Source: Panagrolaimus kolymaensis (taxonomy: Eukaryota > Nematoda > Chromadorea > Rhabditida > Panagrolaimidae). From it: a stretch of 64,000 nucleotides of DNA. Position numbers and translations under genes: made by a program. The stretch spans positions 620,001-684,000 of the forward strand of contig JAJQJQ010000063.1 in the NCBI GenBank assembly GCA_028622995.1. The letters run 5' to 3'. The notes under the pieces were generated by a model. The model had not been told where the DNA came from, searched no databases, and saw nothing but the letters and a program-made list of their open reading frames with translations. Shown piece by piece: positions 10,767 to 22,227 of this stretch. Each line of letters opens with the position of its first letter. Position 1 is the stretch's first letter.

Positions 10767-13281
10767 CTTTTTTTAAATATATAACTGTTAAAAATTTCTT
10801 TTCAACACAGCAGGAAGAATAAGAAAAAGCCAACAAGTAAAAAAAATGAATGATTTTCTTTGGAATGATTATTACCTTTTATATCCAAAGTCATTTCCTC
10901 ATAAATAATAAGTTCCACCCTTTTTCTTCCTCTCTTCAAATTTATCTGTTCCATGCAGAAACAGAAAAGTATATTTATGTTGTTTGTTAGCGTAAAGTGG
11001 GTACTTCGTGAAAAAAAGAAAAAGATTTACCTTCTTTTTTTCAAACGACAGTTGCAATCATTTTTTTTTCTTGTGAAATTCTTCCTTCTTACTCATCATC
11101 GTTTGCTTCTTTTTTTTTTTTGGATTAGCCATATAGCCTAAGGGGCTATAACATGCTTCCTTCCGGAGTCAAGTGTTTTATTATTTGCTTACTTACTCTT
11201 TCTCTTTCTTTTTTTTCTCGTCGTTGAAGTCGTCGTTGAAGAAAGTTTACTTTTTCTTGCAAAAAAAAATAAAATAAAATAGTCTCGCGCTCATCTTCAA
11301 TTTTTTCTCACCTTCCTCCCGCCGCACTTAAAAAAAATGAAGATCCGTATTTTTTTACTTGTCTTTGTAGCTTTTAAAATAATAATACCCTTTTTTGATA
11401 AAGCAAAAAAAAAAAATGTCTGAAAAAATTAATTTTTTATCTCGACGAAAGAAAGATAAGGAAAAGAAACAAAAAAAAGTTGTTAAATTAAAAAGTAAAC
11501 ATGTAAGTAAAGTAAGTAAGTAAGTGTCCGAGGAACATCGAAATACAAAAAAAAATATAACAAGTTAGTTGGTTTAGTTTTTATGGAAGCGAACATAAAA
11601 AAAAGTTTTACAATTCGGGAAAAAATGGAAAAGTAAACATTCAACAAACAAAAAAAATTGTTGAAGATAATTAGTTTGAAAAGGTGTTCGTTTTTTTGGA
11701 GTGAATTAGAAACAACAAAATTAACCACTTTTATCGAAAATTATGAAATTGCGGAAATTTGTTTAAAGTAAATTAATTTTTTTTCATGGCACCTTTATTA
11801 AAGTATGTAAAATTAATTTTGGAAAAAAAAATTAAAAATTAAACGAAAGATAAATAATCGCCGCATTCATTGTATTTAGTTTGGCTTTCAAAATTTGATT
11901 GGAAAAAAATATCGAAAAAAAATTTTAAAATCCACAGTATTATTCTCCAAAGAAATTTTTCTCCTTCAAAAAAGATTTTTATCACGCTGTCACAAAAAAA
12001 TCGCTAAAAAACAAGTTTGGTATTTTTGATTATTGTTCTAATTTTTTTTTGATATCGTAACCTTCCACAAAAAAACTACATCAAATTTTTGAAAAATTTT
12101 AATAATGCTTTTTTTTTTGTTTTAGATTTCAATTTTATTGGTGGCCAATGATTATCTTTTATTTAAGCTTTTTAATCCCATTTTTTTTTTTGCGTAACTC
12201 AAAATAAATAAGATGACGACGACATTCATGCATTTATTTATTTCCCATCATTGGCGGCTATTGTTGTTCAACTTTTTTTTTACTTGCAAACTTTGTAAAC
12301 ATTTTCCGCAACAAAAAAATCAAAAGAAAAAAACTAGTTAAAACATTTTTTTTATTCGGAACATAATTTTCAATTTCATAAATTTCATTTTTATTTATTG
12401 TCGTTGTCCAGATTTTTTTATTTCAATAAAAAAAAGAGAAGAAGAGTGAATTTGATTTTGATTGTTTGAATTAATAAAAAAAAGAAATAGAAAATTGATA
12501 CAACAATGTCTTCATTTTTTTTTCTTTTTTTCAAATAAATAAATATACATAGATAATCTTGAATTAGTTTTTTTTACTCATTCTTCCGGTTTTTTTTCTT
12601 TTTCATTACCAAAAAATAAAAAAAAGTTAAAAGTTTTTTTTGATAATAATGATTTCTTTTGTATTGACTTTATCTTCTCTCACTCATCTCCATCTCAACT
12701 GTGTCGTCTGTCTCACTCTTAAAGAATTACCTCTTTTTTTTATAACAATCTATTGTATTGTAAAAAAAATCATCATCATCATCATTGTGTAAATATTTAT
12801 TATATTATGTTTATGAGAGAGTGAGAGAACAAAAAGAAAAATGAAGAAGCTATTGGTCTGAGATTGAATTTTTTCAGACAAAAAAATAATTACAAATAGA
12901 CAAAAGTAAGGCGTCGGATGATGAAAGTTAGATAATGGATTACGAAGATTTATGATGATCACATGCAATAAAAAAATAAAATCAATAATTACAGAATAAA
13001 CATAAACCGTTTTTTTAGTTGCGGTAAAAAAAAAGATAGTAAAGATTTCAAATATGCACGAAAAAAAAGCGCTTTGTTTTACTGAACATTTTGCCAATGA
13101 TCTTTGCTAAAACAAAATTCGAAAAAATTTTTTCATTCAAAGTTTTTTTTATTTCAAACAATCTCTGACTTATTTGATTTTCTGCCGCCCTTCCGTGAAT
13201 ACAATTTTGTAAATACATCTCGATCCATTTTCTGAAGCTTATTATTATTATTGTTTATTCCCAACCTTAAAATTTAGCTTG
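10767..13281. other. No gene seen; A/T-rich intergenic DNA
   Basis: About 2.5 kb of poly-A/poly-T rich sequence with in-frame stops in all frames. It includes a short GTAA microsatellite around 11503-11525 and a CAT run near 12767. Short reading frames here lack splice context or recognisable composition. It may hold promoters for the flanking genes. Confidence 0.6.
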
Positions 13282-15168
13282 ATGGAGAATATTTTTAGTC
13301 GGGTTGAAAGAACGACCACACATTCATATGTTAGTGCTTTCTTGCTTTTTTTTTTGATCGACTAACTTTTCATTTTTAGACTGTAAATAAATCAGAGAAT
13401 AATATTAATGGTACTCAAATATATGAACAAATTACTCATTCATTAGAAAGAAGGGATTTAAGTCAAACTTTAGAATATGAAGATAATTTTGAAGATAGCC
13501 AATATTGTGATGATAGTTGCTGCAATTATTCTCACGATGAGTACGAGTGGGTTTTATTTTCGATGCAAAGCCTATTTTCTGCATCTTCCACCTACCTTTT
13601 TCGTGATTTCTCTTTTCGCTTTTTCATTGCAATTTTGTATTCATTTTTTGATTATCTTACTAATTTCGTTATATATCAGGTACGACAACGATAAAGAAAA
13701 TATGCCATTACTTCAAGTTCCATTGAGTGATATTTCGGAAGATGGTCAATTGGATGTTCGAAATCGAAAGGTTACTTTTGCTACACATAAAACAATCAAA
13801 ATTCGAACTTCCTCCAAAATACCAAAGAAATCTGTGAAGAATAAGAAGAAAAATGTTCTTGTTGTTCCATCATCATTATTATCTCCAAAATCAATCTTGA
13901 AATCACCTGATCGAAGTAAGAATGTGAATTTGGATGTAAATAAGAAGAACAAAAAATGTGATACACTTAATGATGGACATTTGTTAGTTTGCTTTAGCTC
14001 TATTTTCAAAGCTTATATTCGTTTTTTAGCGAGAGTTTCACAGAAGAAGTAACTAAACTTGATAAAGAATCAGAAAATAAGCCTGTCGAGAAGGAGGAAC
14101 AACCAAAGTGTGAACTAAATGAAGTGTGTGCAATTGCAACTACAGCACCCAATCCTAAACCTATGAGGTCAAGTTCAAATGGTCCAAGAACGTGTAAACA
14201 TCGTGTTATAGCTAATGGAACTTGTTCAAGATGTGGATTTTCTGTTAACGAAACGAAGGAGTCTAAAGGTGGATTATCTGTTAACGAAACGAAGGATTCA
14301 AAAGTTGTTCAAATGCCTGTTGTTGATACACGTTTATCAAATCCAATTCCTCGTCGAGCAAGTATTGAAAGACCTCATCGTGTGAAAACGAACAATAAAC
14401 TATTGGATACTGGTGGTGATGAACTTAGGTAAGTTTTGGATACGGTTTTTCTTACTTTTAATACCATGTTTCTTTTTAGTCAGAATGTTAATATTCAAGA
14501 GTCAGTAGCAGTTGAAAAAGAATTACCAAAAAACGATCTAATGAAAGAATCAAATGGTAAACTCAACGAAGGTTGTGTAATTTTAACTACTGCACCAAAT
14601 ACTAAACCTATGAGATCAAGTTCAAATGGTCCAAGAACGTGTAAGCATCGTGTTATAGATGATGGAACTTGTTCAAGATGTGGGTTATCTGTTAACGATA
14701 TGAAGGATTCTAAAGTTGTTCAAAAGCCTGTTGTTGATAAACGTTTATCAAATGCATTAATTCCTCGTCGAGCAAGTATCGAGAGAACTCACCTTGTGAA
14801 AAAGAAGAATAAACTATTGGATACTGGTGGTGATGAACTTAGGTAAGTTTTCGATACTCTTTTTGTTACTTTTATAATCCTGCTTATTTTCTAGTGAGGA
14901 TGTTAAAATTGAAGAACCAAAAACTGTTGAAAAGGAATCAGAAAATAAGCCAAATGAAAAGGAACAATCGAACGATGCACTCAATGAAGCAAATACAATT
15001 CTACCAACATCTCATCCACCAACTTTGAAATCAGAAAAAGCTCTTCCAAGAGATAGAAGTTGCAAACATCGAATTATTACTTCAAATGGATGCTGCTATA
15101 GATGTGGAACATCAGTAAACAAAATTGGTGATTTAAATGTTACTAAACATGTGTTTTTAAAGAAATAA
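13282..15168 (+). CDS. KEN-box / PP1-docking protein with three C-x-H..C-x2-C modules
   Basis: Six exons (13282-13329, 13380-13540, 13680-13982, 14030-14428, 14480-14842, 14895-15168) join in phase to about 515 residues. I recognise no whole-length family. The N-terminal part is acidic and leads to KEN (75-77), a degron of APC/C substrates, then RKVTF (99-103), an RVxF-type PP1 docking site, and PKSILKSP with a SILK motif (141-144), a second PP1 docking motif. The rest is three modules with the pattern C-K-H-R-[VI]-I-x2-[G/N]-x-C-x-R-C-G-x-S-V-N, starting near residues 226, 358 and 481 and separated by acidic linkers. The module recalls the N-terminal Cys/His motif of FCP1-type phosphatases and could bind zinc. 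Exons 4 and 5 are near copies. AATTTAG lies 4 bases before the ATG. A cell-cycle or kinetochore PP1 adaptor is plausible but inferred. Confidence 0.8.
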
Positions 15169-16202
15169 ACCTTTTGTTGATGTTATTGTTGTTTGCTATT
15201 TTTGTATACAATAAAGGTCATTTGGCGTAATTGTGGATTTTGTAATTTTGCAATAACTTTTTACCAAATCAAGAGAAAGCAAGTTGTCATTATCCCATTC
15301 AAGAATAAGTTTTACTCTTCTTTTCCGCTTTCTAAGATGTGACTATTTCTCTGATTGTCAGATAATTAGAGCTCACATGAATCATCAAAATGCATATTTT
15401 GATTTCATTTTTAGCTGATCCATAAAATCTAGCAAAATGTGTAAAAACTGATTATAAAAAGTTTTTGTTACATTAAAAAAAGCTATTGTTTGTACGTACA
15501 TTTTTTATGAAACAAGTAAGCGCGACTAAATAAAGTCTCTAAGTCTCTAACTTATAAAAAAAAAGACATCAAAAAACATTGGATTTTTTTAAGTTTATTA
15601 TTAATGATTTTCTACTGTATTTTTTTTAAAGCAATTATATTTTATAAAATCAAATATGTGAGTTTTTGAAAGGTTGTTTGTTGGTTGTCTTTGGCTTTTA
15701 TTTCTAACAAACCTAATAAAAGAGAATTTTCTCGTGAGAGCCTTTTTTTGCGTCTGCATCGACGACGACAGCCAACATTTATATTTATTAATTCTAAAAT
15801 AAATTTTCTAAAAGTTGCGGCAAATAATTATAATTTATAAAGCTTTTTCTTACTTTCATGTGTCTTTTAAAAAAAAGTGTGTTGTAAAAAGAAATTATAT
15901 TTGTGACCCGACGAAGACTGACTTGACTGTCAGTTATTTGGTTTGTCTGTCTTCTGTGTTTCTTTCCCATTAAGCAAAAAAATAAAACTTACGTTAGTTA
16001 GTTTGTTAGCTATCTTTCAAAAGAAGCAGGCGAACGAGAGAAATAAAAGTGCTTGAACATAAAAAAATAAATAAAATACAAACATCTTTATATTTATTTT
16101 ATTTTTATTTAAAAAGCAGTCGCCCAACCTTATTTTTTTTTTCTTTTCTTTGTTGTGATTGCTTTTATGGATTATTTCCAACAATATTTTAATCAATGAA
16201 AA
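15169..16202. other. No gene seen; intergenic
   Basis: About 1 kb of A/T-rich DNA between two plus-strand genes. I see no convincing exon, only the likely 3' trailer of the upstream gene and the promoter of the nuclear receptor gene. Confidence 0.55.
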
Positions 16203-18203
16203 ATGGAAATATTTGAGTCAAACCAAAATTATGAATTTCAAGAATTTTTTGCAGCAATTAAAAAAGAAACCAGGTTAGTTTTGTGTGCTTTATTTAACCC
16301 ATTTTTGTGACACGTGGTTTCACTTTCTTTCTTTTTTTTAGTTTATCACCATCGCTAACTACAACGACAGAAATTTTTTCTTCTTCGCTGTCGTCGTCAT
16401 CATTATCAACAGCTCCAACGTCTGTGTCCCCTTCCACAAGCTATTCAAGTAACACGAGCAGCAGTGGCTTTAATAATTATTATGGAGGAGAAAAAAATGA
16501 AATTATAATTTTTAATAAATTTAATCCACCTTCAAGTTGCTTTGTTTGTGGTTCTACAGCTAAATGCCACCATTATAGTAAGGATTTTTTATATTATTTT
16601 TCCCTGAAAAATATTTTTAAATTGAATATTCTAATTATTTTTATGGTTTTTGAATTTCTTTTTAATTGTTAAAATTTTTGTTTTCCAAAACAGAAATTTT
16701 TTAAATTCTATTATTGAAATTTTTTGCTGCGTCTTTCAGTGAAAGTTTTTACATGTAATCACTGGTTTTTAATTTTTACCCTTACCAAACTATTTTTGCT
16801 ATTAAATACATCTGCAAAAAAAAATAAACCCATAAAATTAATTAATTATTACTTGTTTTTTTTATGAATTCACTAACTTTTGATTTATTATTATTATTAT
16901 TCATTTATTTTAGATATTCCATCTTGTAGCGGCTGCAAAACATTCTTTCGTCGATCAATTTTAACTACGCCGAATTATATTTGCAAAAATAAAAAATTTT
17001 GTGAAGATGTCAAACGATGTCGAGCATGTCGATTCGATAAATGTTTAAAAGTTGGAATGAATCCAAATGGAATTTTAATTCCTCCAAATTTGAATGTTTA
17101 TCAAATTCATAATTTTATTAAAAAACATCAAAATCGATTATTTCCTATTAAATCAAATATCGAAAACTCCTCCAACGAAATTCCAAGAATTTTAACATTT
17201 TTGAGTCTCGAACGGAATAATAAAAGTTTAAAATATTTGCTTTATTTGGAAAGTAAATTATGCATTTTGCGAATGAGTGGAGAATATAATCCAATCGAAT
17301 TATTTTCATACACAGTAAAAGATTTAATTATGAAAAAAGAATTGGAGCTTGGAAAAACTGATAAATTTTCAATTGTTTCAAAACATCGCGGAATTAAATT
17401 ATATTTATTAATCGATATTATTTTATGCATTGATGCATCGAGGCTGTTACCATGTATCCAAGATTTGGATGAAAATGATTTGGTGAGTAAAAAATTTAAA
17501 TAAAATGTTTGAGCTTCAGAAAAAAATTTCGTGCTAAAATAGGAAATTCTCTTTTCGCTTTAAAACTTTTTTTTAATATAAATAATTATCTTTTTTATTT
17601 TCTAAGATTTTTTTTTCAGGAATTAATTTTAAAACATTCTGCATTAATGTTAGCAATATTTACTCAAGCATTTTATTCATATCAAAATCATTTTGATACC
17701 CTTACTTTGCCCGATGGAAGTATACCAATGAAATGTATGAAACAAAAAACTCGATTGGAACTAGAATGTTTTTGTCGATGCATAGAACCCGTGGAACGTT
17801 CGCAAATTACCACCGAAGAATATGTTCTCGCAAAAGCTATAGCATTTTTTAATCCAGGTATGCCAAATTAAAAAATTTTTCGTTGTGAGACTCCCTGTAA
17901 TTAAATTTCCTCTATTTTTTTTTTTTAGCCATTCCTGGATTATCAAAGGAAGCCCAAAATATTTTAACTTTACAACGAGAAAATTATGCACAAATTTTAT
18001 TTAAATATGAACAAGATAATTATGGAATTGCTCCGGGCGCAGTAAAATATACAAAAATTATGTCCACCATTGAAGCCATGTATCATTTTACTCAAAGACA
18101 ACGAGAATTTCATACCATTTGTCATATGAAATTTATAAATGGTTTAGATGCTCCATGGCCAAAAACCTTTCCATTAAAATTATTTCAAGATTCTGTTATT
18201 TAA
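16203..18203 (+). CDS. Nuclear hormone receptor (nematode NHR)
   Basis: Five exons (16203-16273, 16342-16577, 16914-17482, 17620-17857, 17929-18203) give about 462 residues. A Ser/Thr-rich N-terminus precedes a two-zinc-finger DNA-binding domain at about 90-151. Finger 1 is CFVCGSTAKCHHYNIPSCSGC, read across an intron, with the P-box CSGCKTFFRR. Finger 2 ends with KRCRACRFDKCLKVGM. All eight zinc-binding Cys are present (90, 93, 107, 110, 126, 132, 138 or 141 and 146 in the usual spacing). The remaining roughly 300 residues would form the ligand-binding domain and contain the helical segment YVLAKAIAFFNP. These are nuclear transcription factors; the ligand and targets are unknown. The divergence of the C-terminal half fits the expanded HNF4-derived nematode NHRs. 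AATAAA follows at 18231. Confidence 0.95.
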
Positions 18204-19150
18204 AGTATAAATTATTTTATTGATTGATTTAATAAATAATGTTTTTAAAAAAGGATACTGAAAAAATAGTTATTTTTTAAATCATTTTCAGAAAGGAATG
18301 TTTTTTAAAGAAAAATTTAATCGGCTTAAAAAAAAAATAGGCAAATCGCAAATAAAGTTGATATTTAATAATTTATTTTTTGTCATTTTTAATTCTGAAA
18401 ACTTTGAAAGTATAAAAGAATTTTTTGTTTGGTCTTTAGCCGTTATTAAATATGGAATTCTAAAATTTTTTTAATTATTTTTCTTTGAAATTTTTTATCC
18501 AAGCTTTTAGATATTATTAATGTCAAATTTTATTTTTTCTAAAAACTTTTAATGGGAAGCTTCGGTGATTTCCAAAAATTTTCGAGAATTTTCATAATTA
18601 AATTTGTATGAATTAAACAATTAATTTTAAGGTACTTTTTGTCATAAAAACACCGAGCTTTGACCAATTACAGTATCTTAACTTTTATCGACAAGCTTTT
18701 TTTAACTAAATTTTTAAAATGCATCATTGTCCACTTTTTTTTTTGTTTAGCCCTTTTCAAAGAAAAAAAAAGAGATGTTATTCCAATTTTTTCTTCAAGT
18801 TCAACAAACTGTCGTTACTTATTGAACACTCAAAAATACTTGACACAAATTATTTTCTCTTTCTTTCTATTCTTAAACTTTCCTTTTTTAAAAGAAGAAG
18901 AATACTCATGATTCATGGATATTCAAGTAAGTTTGTCTCAGACACGGAGATAACTAACCTCCAAAATAAACAAATACATATTTTATTGTCTGAAAATAAT
19001 GAATTTTTTGTGGGAGGGAAAATAACCGGATTTTTAAAATGAAATTTAAACAAAATTGAAAAGTGGCATAAAATAAATAAATAAAACCATTTGAACTTTA
19101 TTCTTGTGAACAGTTGTAGCAGCAAAAGTAACACCAAATTCTCCGTTCAG
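18204..19150. other. No gene seen; intergenic
   Basis: A/T-rich DNA. Two overlapping plus-strand frames at about 18660-19042 are mostly F/K/L from poly-T and show no motif or splice support. Confidence 0.55.
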
Positions 19151-20177
19151 ATGGGAATGAAATATATTTTAGCTTTTATTGTTACAACTTTTTATTATAG
19201 AAATTATTATTTTGTTAATGGAAATAATAATGAAGGCGAAAGGAGAAGCTTTTTGGTAAGTGTCCCCAAATCTTTTGTATTTATTTAAATTCAAAAAAGG
19301 CTTAAACAGTAAAAATATTTAAATTATTTTTTGTTATAAAAAATCTAAAATATTTTATCAGTTTCGCAACTTTATTTAATTTTCTTGCTAAAAGCAAGTT
19401 TAAATATTTTTAATAGTTACTCTCTTTTTTTAGTTTTAAATAACCAAAAGCTTTTGTCCCAAAATTTTACTTTGGTTTATTTTTTTTTCGTAAAAAAACT
19501 TTAGCAATGGAAATCTTAAATATTTTAATTTCACCTTTAATTTTTTAGAGTCCTGTATATTCGGCTTTAACCATTCAAGATACAATTGTAAATTCGAATT
19601 CAAATTCCACAAATTTTCAAGTTCCTAATAAAGCGGAATCTAATGAAACAAGTTTAGCAACAACAACATCGAATACAACAGCGATTGCAATTCGTGCTAA
19701 GAGACAATTTGGTGGATTTGGTGGAGGTGGATTTGGAGGTGGAGGCTTTGGTGGAGGTTTTGGTGGATTTGGAGGTGGTGGATTTGGTGGAGGATTTGGA
19801 CAATGTTGTGGTATCGTTCCACCCATTTGTTGTGGTGGAGGTATGCCTATGCCGATGCCCATTCCCATGCCTATTCCTGTTCCCGTTCCAATTCCTGTGA
19901 GTTTAATAACGAAAATTTTAATAAATTTTTTGTTAATTTTTTTAAGTATCAATTTCAGCCTCCAATTTGTTGCACTCCGATGATTCCTCCACCCATTGTA
20001 AGCTGTTGTGGATGTTGTATGCCCGTTTGTATGCCCATGTGTTTCCGGGGCGGATGTGGTTGTGGTGGAGGAGGAGGCTTCGGTGGATTTGGCGGTGGTG
20101 GATTTGGTTTTGGACGAAAAAAGAGAGAAATGATTTTAATGCATCGTCAAGATACTTTAAAACATTTTTTACATTAA
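19151..20177 (+). CDS. Secreted Gly-Phe / Cys-rich protein with dibasic cleavage sites
   Basis: Three phase-0 exons (19151-19255, 19549-19896, 19959-20177) give 223 residues. CCGTTCAG abuts the ATG, a strong trans-splice acceptor candidate. A signal peptide is followed by a roughly 50-residue polar segment ending in RAKRQ (84-88). A Gly/Phe repeat of GGF and GGGGF units comes next, then QCCGIVPPICCGG, a PMPMPIPMPIPVPVP run, a Cys cluster (SCCGCCMPVCMPMC), a second Gly/Phe stretch and a GRKKR site before a 17-residue tail. R-x-K-R followed by Q suggests furin-type cleavage with a pyroglutamate start, and G-R-K-K-R resembles a processing site at the far end. Composition fits a structural cuticle or lining protein, or a GGF-type secreted peptide precursor. 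Function not established. It shares CMPxCMPMC and the cleavage site with the gene at 22228. Confidence 0.8.
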
Positions 20178-22227
20178 AATAAAAAATTCTTTTATTTATT
20201 TTTTGTTTTTACCTTTTTTTTTGCGGTTGTAACTTATTAAAAAAATTCAGCAATTTTGTGTACAATGTAAATAAATAAATGAGACACAGTCTTCTGAATT
20301 GTGAAGCAAAAAAAAAAGTGACAATTTAAAAAAAATAAGAGTAATGAATTTTTCCGAATTATTGTTAACTTTATATTACTTTCATCCATCATAATTGTTA
20401 AACTTTGTCACACTAATCAAGTCCCTATTTTTTTTCTCTATAAAATAAGAATTTCGTCATCAAGCATAAAAAAAGAATATTTGTTTGAAACAATAAAAGA
20501 AAATACAGAGAAACCGTTGTCTTGTTTTTTCTCTCCGTAAAACTGTCAAATTGTTTTCCTTTCTCTTTTTTTTTTTGTTGAAACTAAAAATGGAAGAAAA
20601 AAAGTAAACAAATAAAATTGAACCGGACCAGTTACAATATTATAAAATTTGAACATGTTTTTATGAATCAAACTAAATTTCAAAACATTATGGAAAAAAA
20701 CGTAAAAAAAAATTGTTAGAAAAAAATTGGATTTAAAAAAATTAAATTTAGAAACTTTCATAACATAGAAACAAAATAAATTAAAAGATTTTTTAAATAA
20801 AAAATATTACAAAATTTATGAAAAATTTCTGTTTGTTGAATATTTTTTTGTGGAAATAATATTTTTAGAGATTTATTATTAATTTCCAAGTTGTGCAATG
20901 AAAGAAAGGGAATCAAAAAAATGTGAGCGATGAAACTTTATTAACAAAAAACTAAGCTTCCAAATAATTTTCCAAAGATAAATTATTTGTATTTATATTT
21001 TTTAGAAAATTATTAAATTTATTTATCTGGAAAAAAAGGAGTAAAGCTATTATTATTATTCTTTAACTATTGCGACTACGACAACGAGGAAGCGGAAATA
21101 AAATATTGATATGCCCTCTTCATATTTTTCTGTCGAAGCACTACATGCATGGAAAGACTGTAACCTATTTTATTTTAATTCCATTTTTTGTTTAAGTTTT
21201 TATTGTTATTTCCTAAAAAAAGCGAACAAACAAACAAACAAAAAATATTTATATCCTTGGTCTAATTTAGTTATTTATTTAATCAAATAACAAATACATA
21301 TATAAAAAACCATCTTTTTTTTTAATTATTATAAAAATCAAAAAAAAATCTTGCAAAATTCTCGATCAAACAATTTCCCTTCTAAAAATCCGGTCGGTCA
21401 CTCGTCTACTGTCAAAAAATATTTCTTTTCCTTTCCTTTTTTTTGCTTTTTATTTGGCGGCTTTCATAAAAAAAAAGAGAATGGTTTTGGTTTAATGAAA
21501 CAAAAAAAACTAAAGAAATCAAGGAATCATGGAAATATATATAAACCTTAAAGATTTCCCTTTCTTTCTCTCATTATTCCATTATTATTATTTGGCTTCA
21601 TTTCGCTCATGAAAATTTGTTTCAGAAAGCGAGAGCGAGCTTTTTAGCTGTCAAGAAGAAGAAGAAAAAAATTATTCATTGCTTTCTCTGTTTTTTTTTA
21701 AATGTGTATCGGGATTTCTCTTTTTATTTTTTGGGGATCAATGTCATGGCTTTGAGTTATTTTTTCTACTCCACTTGCAAAAATAATAAAAAAGGATTCT
21801 TTTGTTATTAACTAACTGACACATATATCCAGCAACAACAACATGGAGGACAAGGAGTGTTGAAGAAAAAAAAACAAGAGGTCGCGCGACAACAACACCA
21901 ACAATAAATGAAATTGAAACTGTCAAGTCAAGTCAAGAAGTGGTGTCATGTCTTTTTGGTTCTTTTCGATCCCACACCTTTTTTTGAAAAAAAATTTATG
22001 TATGAACAATGAAATTCACAAAAAAAAACTTTCCATTTTTTTTCGATCATTAGAAATTTAATTTTTGTTTATTTTAGTTTATCCTTATTTGCGGTTTTAA
22101 TTTCATGGAATTTGTTTATTCGATTTTTAGTTTCACAAAATTTATAAATTCCCTTTTTTTAATTTCTGGATTTTACGAAATTTTCTAATTTAATTTTCCT
22201 ATTTTTTTAGTTTTCCATCACTCAAAC
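20178..22227. other. No gene seen; intergenic
   Basis: About 2 kb of A/T-rich DNA without supportable exons on either strand. The last part should hold the promoter of the Cys-rich gene that starts at 22228. Confidence 0.6.

Noticed and set aside
11503..11525. Repeated GTAAGT strings resembling splice donors
   Set aside because: It is a GTAA microsatellite with no neighbouring exon.
12764..12786. CAT triplet run as a possible coding repeat
   Set aside because: Short, in a stop-rich region, without supporting exon signals.
16880..17503. NHR exon extended upstream with MIYYYYYSFIL
   Set aside because: This is intron sequence (poly-ATT tract) before the acceptor at 16913. The first zinc finger half is in the previous exon.
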